Positions 13,146 to 20,820 of a stretch of DNA of 38,670 bases are shown here, one piece after another. The position numbers and the translations under genes are program-made. How positions within the stretch are numbered: the stretch's first letter is position 1; the number at the start of each line of letters is the position of its first letter. The notes beneath the pieces are model-generated. The model was given only the letters and a program-made list of their open reading frames with translations, was not told the origin of the DNA and did no database searches. The stretch is from Orientia chuto str. Dubai. GTDB lineage: Bacteria; Pseudomonadota; Alphaproteobacteria; Rickettsiales; Rickettsiaceae. The DNA lies in NCBI RefSeq assembly GCF_000964595.1, contig NZ_LANP01000012.1, positions 1-38,670 of the forward strand, given 5' to 3'.

Positions 13146-13262
13146 GAAATAACTTACTTACAAAGCAGTATAGAGTTAACTTATAGTTCACCTTCGCTTC
13201 CATCTCTAAATAATCACCCTTTAAAGGACTATAATTAACTCTATACTGCTTTTAGTTATTTA
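13146..13262. repeat. Large imperfect palindrome (long stem-loop element)
   Basis: The left arm 13161-13189 and right arm 13225-13253 are inverted copies: 18 identical bases (AAAGCAGTATAGAGTTAA), a 1-nt bulge, then 9 more with one mismatch. The 35-nt loop lies at 13190-13224. Outside the main stem, AAATAACT on the left (13147-13154) is again matched by AGTTATTT on the right (13254-13261), so the inverted symmetry covers almost 120 bp. There is no coding potential. It could be a MITE-like element, an RNA hairpin or a two-sided terminator. Confidence 0.75.
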
Positions 13263-13655
13263 ATTAATCTGAGTATTGGATTAAGAATTCAAAATTGATA
13301 AGTGGTTAATGCGCTTAATGCAACAAATACTCAGGGAAATAATTATAGACGAAAGAATTTCATATTGAACGGTGTTCTATATGTTTAGAGTAAAAGAGCA
13401 TTAGTACACTGAATACAGCTTCAACAATTAAAAATGTTTACATAAATCAAAAACTTAGATTAAATGGAAGTCATTAAAATTTCTAAAGTGATACACTACT
13501 CAAGGCTTACACCATATTAAGTGCTATATTTAAACGATATTTTTATCGTTTTTATTTTAATTGTTCATATAATGCATATACTAGTCGTATTTAAAGATTT
13601 ATATTTTAATATAAGCACTTTAAAATTTTACATGCTAGGTCATTAATATTTTATG
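13263..13655. other. No gene seen; one small hairpin
   Basis: AT-rich sequence without a gene. At 13532-13551 an 8-bp stem (AAACGATA/TATCGTTT) with a TTTT loop is followed on the plus strand by TTATTTT, which looks like an orphan plus-strand terminator. It lies about 105 nt beyond the end of the minus-strand gene at 13656. Confidence 0.4.
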
Positions 13656-14903
13656 CTATACTGTTAGTCGAAGAGCAAAATTCATGATAGCACATTCCTC
13701 AATAGGTTGATCCAAAATAAATCCCTTAGTTTTATAACCAGCCTCAGCAAAAAGGCTCAACATATTATTTATTTTAAAAGTTAAATTTAATAATCCCATA
13801 ATACCATTTTTAATTTCAGCATATCTTGGAACTGGTGTCATTAACTCTGGTTGTCTCCACAGCGCTAAGCTAAATCCTAGATCAGCTTTTTTTATAGAGA
13901 ATAGTCGAGGAACACTAAATTCAAAGTAGTAAGTATCATGTATTTTAGGAGAAGTAGAATCTTTTTTAGTAAAAAAATGCGAACCCGAAAGATTAGATAC
14001 AGGATTATTTGATTTTAACTCTCGACCAAAGCCAAATGCTACTTTTACTGGAGTATATTCAGTATTAATATGTATTGTTATTCTTTTTTCTAGTACATTA
14101 TATGGAGTTAAAATAAGATTTGCTGAAGGCATAAATCCAATTTTTCCTAATCCATTTATCTGTCCTAATGGTATCATAGGAACTTTAATATTTTGACCAG
14201 ATATAATTGTATACAATGATGCAAATAGCATTGGATCAATGAGATCTAAAAAAGATAGAAACTGTATTTTTGATCTTATTGAGTTGTCACCATAAATATT
14301 TTCCATATTCTGTATATGCTGATTCAAGTCCCCAGTACCAGCCCGATGAAGCATATTAAAGGTAACGTCATGGCTTATATACCAAAATTGGTTTCCTGCA
14401 CTGAAAATATAACTCCAAGCAGTAATTGGATTTAAAGGTTGATTAGTTGTAAGTAATTGATTAACAATTTTAGCTGCTAAGCAGGTGTTAATTTGCACAC
14501 CTGAAATTGTTGTCACATCATTTTGTTGCAGATGGATATTTGGTAAATTTTTCATATAAGTAACAGCACTAAATAGACTAAAAGAATATCTAGTTACTGT
14601 ACCACCAAATTCATATGCTCTGCGACCATGTCCTACAACTTCATGGTTGATCAATGCTATGTAAAAACTAGGGCAACCTATGATTATTCTTCCAATAATA
14701 CTATCATTCCAACCATATTTACTGCTTATCAAATCCAGAATATTAATTGTGCTTAAAGAATTCTCAATGCCATTAGTTGAGATAGAAACTGAAAATTTCT
14801 TACCTTGAGTACCATACTTATCAAGTAGATCAAAATTAGAATAAGCATTGCGTGTTATTAACATAATTAATAATATGCAAGCTATCTTAAAATAAAGTTT
14901 CAT
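13656..14903 (-). CDS. Predicted exported outer-membrane-type protein with HExxGH motif
   Basis: A 415-residue protein whose family I do not recognise. Residues 1-22 form a signal peptide (KLYFKIACILLIMLITRNAYS). At about 87-93 it has HEVVGHG, preceded by a hydrophobic strand and followed by RRAYEFGG. HExxGH is the zinc-ligand motif known from dipeptidyl peptidase III (M49), but nothing else obviously resembles that enzyme. The second half (about 265-415) alternates polar and hydrophobic residues in strand-length stretches (ITIHINTEYTPVKVAFGFG, LGFSLALWRQPE, LSLFAEAGY, NFALRLTV) like an outer-membrane beta-barrel. It appears intact, stands alone and has an ATG at 14903. An envelope location is likely; protease activity is only a possibility. 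Confidence 0.75.
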   Translation of the reverse strand: MKLYFKIACILLIMLITRNAYSNFDLLDKYGTQGKKFSVSISTNGIENSLSTINILDLISSKYGWNDSIIGRIIIGCPSFYIALINHEVVGHGRRAYEFGGTVTRYSFSLFSAVTYMKNLPNIHLQQNDVTTISGVQINTCLAAKIVNQLLTTNQPLNPITAWSYIFSAGNQFWYISHDVTFNMLHRAGTGDLNQHIQNMENIYGDNSIRSKIQFLSFLDLIDPMLFASLYTIISGQNIKVPMIPLGQINGLGKIGFMPSANLILTPYNVLEKRITIHINTEYTPVKVAFGFGRELKSNNPVSNLSGSHFFTKKDSTSPKIHDTYYFEFSVPRLFSIKKADLGFSLALWRQPELMTPVPRYAEIKNGIMGLLNLTFKINNMLSLFAEAGYKTKGFILDQPIEECAIMNFALRLTV

Positions 14904-15127
14904 AAATATAACACAAAGTTAACTATAAGTTGAATATCAGCTTAATTATAATTAAAATTAAATAATTTTGCAATTGAAAGTTAACTAAAACTAATTATAC
15001 ACCAATAGTAAATTAATCTATGTTAACTCATTTTTAAAACTTGAAATTATTTATAAACTTGTAATTGTTTATTACTAAATTGCTATTTTTTTATTACCGA
15101 CATCATAACTGCTTATACTAATTACTT

Positions 15128-15712
15128 TTAGTACATCAATTTAGCTTTATTAAAAAGGTGATCTCTATATTTTTGAAGATTAATATTTTTTCTAGCTACT
15201 CCAGTTTGTATTGCAGCATCAGCTACTAATGGCGGAATAGTGTAAATTAGCCTTGGATCAAATGGTGAAGGAAGAATGTAATCAAACCCATATTTCATTT
15301 TGCGCCCTAAATGAGCTTTAGTAACTGAATCTGGTACTGACTGAGTAGCAAGCAAAGCAATGCCCTTAGCTGCTGCTATTTTCATTGAATTATTTATTGT
15401 TGTTGCCATAACATCTAATGCTCCTCTGAAAATATAAGGAAACACTATTACATTATTTATCTGATTGCTAAAATCAGACCTTCCAGTAGCAACAATAGCA
15501 TCTGAGCGCACAAATTTAACCTCATCAGGCATAATTTCAGGATCTGGATTAGCTAAAGCAAAAACAATTGGCTTATTAGCCATAGTAGCTAACATTTCTT
15601 GCGTCAAAGCACCTTTAACTGATAACCCTAAAAATAAATCAGCACCTAATATTGCTTCTTTAAGAGTCCTACACTTAGTATCAATAGCGTATTTTTCTTT
15701 CCATATGTTCAT
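15128..15712 (-). CDS. maeB: C-terminal half of frame-split NAD(P)-dependent malic enzyme
   Basis: A 194-residue frame starting at ATG 15712, which overlaps the TGA of the N-terminal half (ATGA, 15712-15709). It encodes the rest of the malic enzyme nucleotide-binding domain: MNIWKEKYAIDT, GADLFLGLSVKGALT, IVFALANPDPEI, ATGRSDFSNQINNVIVFPYI (with the FPGI/FPYI-type motif) and IPPLVADAA near the end. It ends about residue 430 of the combined protein, without the phosphotransacetylase-like domain of long MaeB proteins. Joined in the -1 frame to the upstream half, the sequence across the junction (VILK-GRTNG-MNIWKEK) matches the family. It is probably inactive alone. Confidence 0.85.
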   Translation of the reverse strand: MNIWKEKYAIDTKCRTLKEAILGADLFLGLSVKGALTQEMLATMANKPIVFALANPDPEIMPDEVKFVRSDAIVATGRSDFSNQINNVIVFPYIFRGALDVMATTINNSMKIAAAKGIALLATQSVPDSVTKAHLGRKMKYGFDYILPSPFDPRLIYTIPPLVADAAIQTGVARKNINLQKYRDHLFNKAKLMY

Positions 15713-16428
15713 GCCATTAGTTCTGCCTTTAAAATTACGCCTTGGCTATCACATAATGTGATATTTTCTATACCTACAGACTTTAATAATGCTGCACAAG
15801 CAATGCCAGCAGCTCCAGCCCCGTTAATTATAACTTTTAAATTTTTTAAATTTTTTCGTCCTGTAAGATCGGCAGCATTAATAATTCCTGCTATAACTGC
15901 CACAGCTGTGCCATGTTGATCATCATGAAAAACTGGAATATCTATAAGTTCTTTTAGCTTATTTTCTATAATAAAGCACTCAGGAGCTTTAATGTCTTCC
16001 AAATTAATACCACCCCAATTATATTTAAGATATTTAATAAGCTTAATAATTTCATCAGGATCTTCAGTATCTACTTCAAGATCCATAGCATTAATATCAG
16101 CGAATTTTTTAAACAATGCTGCTTTACCTTCCATAACAGGCTTAGCAGCCGCAGCTCCTAAATTCCCTAATCCTAAAACTGCTGTACCATTTGAAATTAC
16201 TGCAACTGAATTACCTCTAGATGTGTAATCATAAATTGTATTGATATCATTGAAAATTTTAATACAAGGCGCAGATACACCTGGAGAATAAGCTAAAGCT
16301 AAATCATGCTGCGTTGCTAGCGGCTTAGTAGCTACCATAGCTATTTTACCTGGAATATTATCCATTTTATGATATTCAAGGCTTAGCTTTGAGATTAGTG
16401 AATTATTTTTTAATAAATTATCTACCAT
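15709..16428 (-). CDS. maeB: N-terminal half of frame-split NAD(P)-dependent malic enzyme
   Basis: A 239-residue frame covering the malic enzyme catalytic domain and the start of the NAD(P) domain. Malic enzyme decarboxylates malate oxidatively to pyruvate. Visible are the substrate-site region LALAYSPGVSAPC, NGTAVLGLGNLG, the catalytic Lys region KPVMEGKAALFKKFA, the metal-binding stretch KAPECFIIE, VFHDDQHGTAVA and the dinucleotide-binding INGAGAAGIACAALL. It stops at a TGA 15 nt after a canonical slippery heptamer in frame (T TTA AAG, 15733-15727). The permease gene lies 19 nt upstream on the same strand. The break is either a 1-nt loss or programmed -1 frameshifting. Confidence 0.88.
   Translation of the reverse strand: MVDNLLKNNSLISKLSLEYHKMDNIPGKIAMVATKPLATQHDLALAYSPGVSAPCIKIFNDINTIYDYTSRGNSVAVISNGTAVLGLGNLGAAAAKPVMEGKAALFKKFADINAMDLEVDTEDPDEIIKLIKYLKYNWGGINLEDIKAPECFIIENKLKELIDIPVFHDDQHGTAVAVIAGIINAADLTGRKNLKNLKVIINGAGAAGIACAALLKSVGIENITLCDSQGVILKAELMA
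15727..15733 (-). promoter_or_regulatory. Possible -1 ribosomal frameshift site in malic enzyme
   Basis: In the reading frame of the N-terminal half the minus strand reads T TTA AAG, which fits X XXY YYZ. Slipping one base back gives GGC AGA ACT AAT GGC ATG and enters the frame of the C-terminal half exactly, without loss of conserved residues. No obvious downstream pseudoknot was worked out. In AT-rich DNA such a heptamer can occur by chance. Confidence 0.35.
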
Positions 16429-16447
16429 AAAGATTTTTCAATTAATT

Positions 16448-17374
16448 TTAAGCAAAAATATACATAATGATAGATAAAGACAATAAAGAAAATACAGTAG
16501 TAAAGGTAATGATTGTTGCCATAGAATTAGGGTCACCATGTAATTGTTGAGACAGTAAATATGATGTACTAGCTGGTGGCAAGCAACTAAATAATATTCC
16601 AACTGCTCTTAAATCACCTGTAATATTGGCAATAAAAAATATTATTATAGTAATTAATGGCAAAATGACTAGTTTTGTGAGAAGCGCTATAATAATTTGC
16701 AGCATATGCTTAGTATTAAGATTAAATTGCAACCTAGCTCCAACACTCATTACTCCAATTGCTAATGCTGAATTAGACAATATATCAATGGTATTTTTAA
16801 TACCAACATTGAGTACTATACCAAAGTAATTAAAAGTTAACCCTATCAAACTAGCAATAATTAGAGGATTGGCAGAAAAATTCTTTATTATCTTAAAAGG
16901 ATCTGGCTTGATTTGATTATTATGGCTATTAGCATAAATACTAAAAATTAATACTGAAAGTATATTTGTATAAATAACCATATAAGCTGATACTATTGCT
17001 ACAATAGACATTTTTTTGCTTCCAAAAAAACCATGGCTTAATGCTAGAAAAATATAATTATTAAATCTAATTGACCCCTGAAATATAGATGTAAAAATTC
17101 TTTTGCAGCCTTGAGTTTTTCTTCTATATATTATCAACATGATAGATACTATACCAATTGATAACATTAAAAGTAGAATCAATTTAAGCAAATCATGAGA
17201 ACTAGTTTCTATTGCAGATGTGTGATTAAATAACACTAATGGAAATAGCAAAAAATAAGATAATTTTTCTAATCCACGCCAAAATTCTTCTGAACTAATC
17301 CAGGTTCGCTTGATAATAATTCCAAGCATTGCAATAATGAATATAGGCAGTATGCTTACAAATATATCATTCAT
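16448..17374 (-). CDS. AEC-family permease (auxin efflux carrier-like; possible malate permease)
   Basis: A 308-residue inner-membrane protein with about ten hydrophobic helices in two halves, typical of the AEC/YfdV family. Family-like features are FLLFPLVLFNHTS in the first helices, FNNYIFLALSHGFFG (the N-x(2)-F-x-A region), ALAIGVMSVGARLQ, and a C-terminal CLPPASTSYLLSQQLHGD motif, in which the conserved P-A-S/A segment is kept. Known members include malate/malonate permeases encoded beside malic or malolactic enzymes. Here the next gene, 19 nt downstream, is malic enzyme, so dicarboxylate uptake is a reasonable inference. ATG start at 17374. Confidence 0.85.
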   Translation of the reverse strand: MNDIFVSILPIFIIAMLGIIIKRTWISSEEFWRGLEKLSYFLLFPLVLFNHTSAIETSSHDLLKLILLLMLSIGIVSIMLIIYRRKTQGCKRIFTSIFQGSIRFNNYIFLALSHGFFGSKKMSIVAIVSAYMVIYTNILSVLIFSIYANSHNNQIKPDPFKIIKNFSANPLIIASLIGLTFNYFGIVLNVGIKNTIDILSNSALAIGVMSVGARLQFNLNTKHMLQIIIALLTKLVILPLITIIIFFIANITGDLRAVGILFSCLPPASTSYLLSQQLHGDPNSMATIITFTTVFSLLSLSIIMYIFA

Positions 17375-17593
17375 TATTTAATGCTTATTATATGTAATTT
17401 AGTATGTTACATTATTTTAGTATAGCTACTTATTCTATGCAAATATTGTATAATGGCTAAACCTGAAAACTAATTATCTTTGCTATTACTTTCACATTTT
17501 TCTAGACAGAATCAATAAATTCATGTCTAGTTACCTTTGAGTTATATATTAACATAATATTTGCTGCTATGTAAATATTTTATTAAGTAATTT

Positions 17594-18166
17594 ATGATTA
17601 GATCTATTTTTTTTACTATCATTTTAGTACTGGTGCTTATTGGAGCTACCAAGCGTAATAACACAGCAGAGTTTATCAAAGAAAAGCGTTTCCCAGTGTA
17701 TAATTATAAATATATTCTTAAAGCACAACATAATGTCAGCCAAAATAACCTCGATGATGATTTTGATCAAGAGGATGAAGAATCAACAAATACAGCTGCT
17801 ATTAATAGACAAATGTATAGGCAAATGCTAAACAAAGAAGCGCTAGAAGAAAATAAAGAAGGAAAATTATCAAGAAACCAATCTTGTAATTTTTCAAAAG
17901 GATATAAAGTTTCTAAAGTGTTACCTAATAAAATTATTCCTAATAGATTATTAGATCAAAATCTAAAAGCAGAATACTACAAAGAACAAGAAATAAAAGC
18001 TAATCGTTCAAATATAGATTTGAGCAATCTTAAAGATAAAATAGATAAGCTTGAGGAAGAATTGAAACTAGTCAAAATACAAGTAAAAAATCCTGAAACA
18101 ACTTGCTTATGCAATAAAATAAGTAATACAAAAACAGAATTTGAAAATAAGATAGATCAAGAGTAA
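17594..18166 (+). CDS. Hypothetical protein with N-terminal membrane segment and coiled coil
   Basis: A 190-residue protein of no recognised family. Residues 3-19 (RSIFFTIILVLVLIGAT) are a single hydrophobic helix, either a signal peptide or a membrane anchor. A charged middle follows (DDDFDQEDEES about 54-64) and a helical, charge-rich C-terminal part including SNLKDKIDKLEEELKLVKIQ (about 143-162), which has coiled-coil heptads. Two Cys lie at CLCNK (about 171-175). It is divergent from the permease gene with a 219-nt gap and is not clearly in an operon. ATG start at 17594 with no strong ribosome-binding site seen. It is probably envelope-anchored or secreted. Confidence 0.65.
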   Translation: MIRSIFFTIILVLVLIGATKRNNTAEFIKEKRFPVYNYKYILKAQHNVSQNNLDDDFDQEDEESTNTAAINRQMYRQMLNKEALEENKEGKLSRNQSCNFSKGYKVSKVLPNKIIPNRLLDQNLKAEYYKEQEIKANRSNIDLSNLKDKIDKLEEELKLVKIQVKNPETTCLCNKISNTKTEFENKIDQE

Positions 18167-19202
18167 AATTTTTCTAACAAGTAGTCTCTAGTTTAGAATT
18201 GTAATTCATATTTCTAAATTACAGAGTATATAAATATGCTGTAATTCTAAGTAGAAAGTTTTTTTAGGTTAATAAAAACACTATATAGTCAATTATAGTT
18301 CTATCTTAATTTTACCTATGGTATGTATATATTCTATAAGTTTTTATATATTAAACCCTTTCTCTAGAATATATCAGATTCTTTTGCTAATAGAGTGGAG
18401 GTTTGAGATAAGAAACTCTGAGAACAAGGAATAACAGACATGATATAAAAGGAATAATCTTTTATATAAGAGAAAGATTACTATCTAGGCAGAAAGGATG
18501 TGTAGAAGATATGTTGCGATAGATAATCAGATATTTATAAATGCAGTAATATAGACATTTAGAACAGGATGACCTGTAAAGAAATGATAAGTTCTGCATT
18601 CGTTAAAACAACATAAAGCAAGAAATACGGAAATCAAACATCAAACAATTAGCCATACAAGATCAGCCTCAATAAAAGATACATACAGATAGATGCGCAT
18701 GGTATAAATATCTACAAAAATTATAGAATTTAATGCATATTTCATCGAGATCATAAATATGTTCACCAATTGCTAGCTTAAACTATATATATCTCTCAAT
18801 TGCAAAATAATACAGACTACTAAAAAATAGTTTTTAATATAGTCGAGTCGCTATAGAATCCAGAATATTGATAACTCTAGGCGAGTGTTAGAGCGTTAGC
18901 ATTCCCTTGTCAAAACATTCTTAACTTATAAGCAACAGAGCTATGATCACCTAGTGAAATGAATATAATTCTAAATATTCATTAAATCCAGAGTATTTTT
19001 ATTGAAATTAAGCAATAATTTGCCCCTCTTGTTCGATGCCTCACCTCAAACTTCCAGCCCTTGCCGATAAACTAAGCGAGTATATTTTCATAGTGATAAT
19101 ATATCAAAACACAACCTCTATTTTTTTAATAAAGAAAGGCTAGTTTCAAAGAGTATTTCTTTGAATCCTATACTTTACAGTCTTTCACAACTTGAAAAAT
19201 TT
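18167..19202. other. Decay region between 18167 and the F-box gene
   Basis: No intact gene. The middle (about 18430-18760) holds an IS5-like transposase relic, listed separately. The rest, for example 18170-18420 and 18770-19200, is AT-rich with short broken frames. Confidence 0.5.
18430..18760 (+). mobile_element. IS5-family transposase relic
   Basis: Broken plus-strand frames read YYLGRKDV, then RRYVAIDNQIFINAVIWTFRTG (in pieces around 18480-18570), which matches the N-terminal region of IS5-group transposases (GRxGRxAxDNRLFxNAVxWxxRTG). Stops and frame changes are frequent, and the DDE catalytic core and inverted repeats could not be traced. It is a non-functional remnant. Confidence 0.55.
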
Positions 19203-19836
19203 TTAAGATTCACCAATGACTTGCTTCTTACAATATTGATTAGTACATGCAAAATAAAGATTTTCAAGATCATCATTAGAACAATACTCTAATATGTTTC
19301 TATAGATTTCTGCTGGTAATGTTGTAAATAAAGATTGTTCTTCAAATACAATTTTTCTATTAAATTTGTTGTTTTGTAATAATATTTCTAAAAGAAGGCA
19401 TAACTTCTCACCCCTATATCTTGCTATCTCAATCTTCTCACGCATTGGGACTATATATATCTGAAATTTATTAATCAGATCATTAATCTTGATAATTGCA
19501 TAATCCATATCATTATTCTTCTTAAGAACAATTCCTTCTTGTAGGCGAAATGTTGAGTCCAGCCAATTTTTTTGTAAAAGAAGATCTATTATCTTTACAT
19601 TGCAAATATAAATATTTTTTAATTCTTGACTCTCTTGCAAAGTTTCTATAAGAGTAGTTATTTTACTTCTTGTTATATCATCAGCGGCAATTAGTTTCTC
19701 TTTTAATTTTAACTCCGCATTTTGTATAACCTCCGTGTACTCAGCAACATTCAGAATTAATGATTTAACTAAATCATTAGATTCTTGGCCATTAACAAAT
19801 CTTTCAAAAACTATATCTAAATAAGTATTACCATTA
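19203..19836 (-). pseudogene. Ankyrin/F-box protein gene, C-terminal part, interrupted by IS630-like element
   Basis: The minus-strand frame is open from the IS boundary at 19836 to the stop at 19203. It begins NGNTYLDIVFERF, like the start of an ankyrin repeat, passes through a helical region (NAELKLKEKLIAADD), and ends with an F-box-like domain FTTLPAEIYRNILEYCSNDD plus LENLYFAC, the typical C-terminal position in Orientia Ank effectors that recruit host SCF ubiquitin ligase. The internal TTG at 19640 (145 residues) is not a convincing start. Beyond the IS the same gene continues: at 20644-20700 the minus strand reads through YNHD directly into NGNTYLDI if the IS is removed. The upstream part is itself shifted, so the gene was decaying. 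Confidence 0.7.
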
Positions 19837-20641
19837 TAGCGAAACTAGTATAAAACAGTGAGTAATAATAAGATGCAATGAAATTAGTATGACGATAGAT
19901 TTTAGAAAAAAGGCTATAAGGGAAAGAGAGAAAATGAGCTTTGAATGAGTATCAAAAGGTTTTGGAGAAAAGTATTTGTATGGAGTAAGATTGCCATTAA
20001 AAAATGAGCTCCAACAAAAATTTCTATTGATAAATTAAAAGAAGATGTGCCACAATATAGTGACGCATACCAATATGAAAGAGCTGAAGGAGTAAGTAAA
20101 TCTGGTATACAAAAAGCATTAAAGAGATTGAACGTATAAAAAAAAACTGTACAACACCCGAAGGCAAAAGAAGAAGAGAGATTAGAATTTCAGGATAAGA
20201 TAAAAAGGTATAAAGGAAAGGTTACTGTCTATGAAAGCGGTTTTATTGCTAGTGCTCCTAGAACTGACGGATATGAAGGCATGAGATGTTACGGAATGCA
20301 TGATTGGCATCCGTCAAAAAGAACTATAGGAACATAATAAATCGCTGCTAACCGTATCAATTTTTGACTGCAATATTATTTAATGGTTGGGTAAAACATG
20401 ATTTAATACCGAAATTACCTAATAATTCTGTAGTTGTGATGGAAAATGTAAGTTTTCATAAAAGCCCGTATTTAAAAACTATGCTAGAAAAAGAAGGGCA
20501 TAGAGTATTTACCCCCTCCTGATTTAAATCCTATTGAAAAAAAATGGTTTCAAGCTAAATCTAGAAGAATGAAATATCATTGTGACGTAGACACTCTGTT
20601 CGAAAAGTATATAACATAACTATTTTATAGTGGTTCAGCTA
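19837..20641 (+). mobile_element. IS630-family insertion sequence, degraded, flanked by TA
   Basis: An 805-bp element with imperfect terminal inverted repeats (TAGCGAAACTAGTATAAAAC at the left, the reverse of GTGGTTCAGCTA at the right) and TA on both sides, as for IS630/Tc1 target duplication. The transposase begins MTIDFRKKAIRERE at 19889 and shows IS630 motifs in several frames: APRTDGYEGMRCYGMHDW, VVVMENVSFHKSPYLKTML and DLNPIEKKWFQAKSRRMK. At least four frame changes or stops inactivate it. The conserved first and second Asp of the DDE triad appear as Glu (YESG, MENVSFHK). Confidence 0.75.
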
Positions 20642-20715
20642 TATATCATGGTTATAATAGTTGCGCTGTTTTATTAATTAATGTATTATTAGATTTAACT
20701 TTAAGTTAGATACAT

Positions 20716-20732
20716 TCATTCAATTTGAATGA
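20716..20732. promoter_or_regulatory. 17-bp inverted repeat upstream of ankyrin gene
   Basis: TCATTCAA-T-TTGAATGA is a perfect palindrome around one central base, 89 nt upstream of the ATG at 20821. It could be an operator or a chance AT-rich palindrome. Confidence 0.35.
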
Positions 20733-20820
20733 TTAGTTAGATTGGTATGTTTAACTAAAAAAGTTAATGCTGAAATCTATAAAAAGTAATCTTAGTTAAT
20801 TTTAATAAGGAGTAAAGATA

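Noticed and set aside
13532-13551. Hairpin with T-run as terminator of the HExxGH gene
   Set aside because: The T-run is on the plus strand, while the gene is on the minus strand, so it cannot be its intrinsic terminator.
15465-16228. Plus-strand frames of 78 and 98 codons
   Set aside because: Antisense to the malic enzyme halves, which carry recognisable motifs.
19203-19640. TTG at 19640 as the start of a 145-residue F-box protein
   Set aside because: The frame stays open upstream to the IS boundary and no ribosome-binding site supports this TTG.
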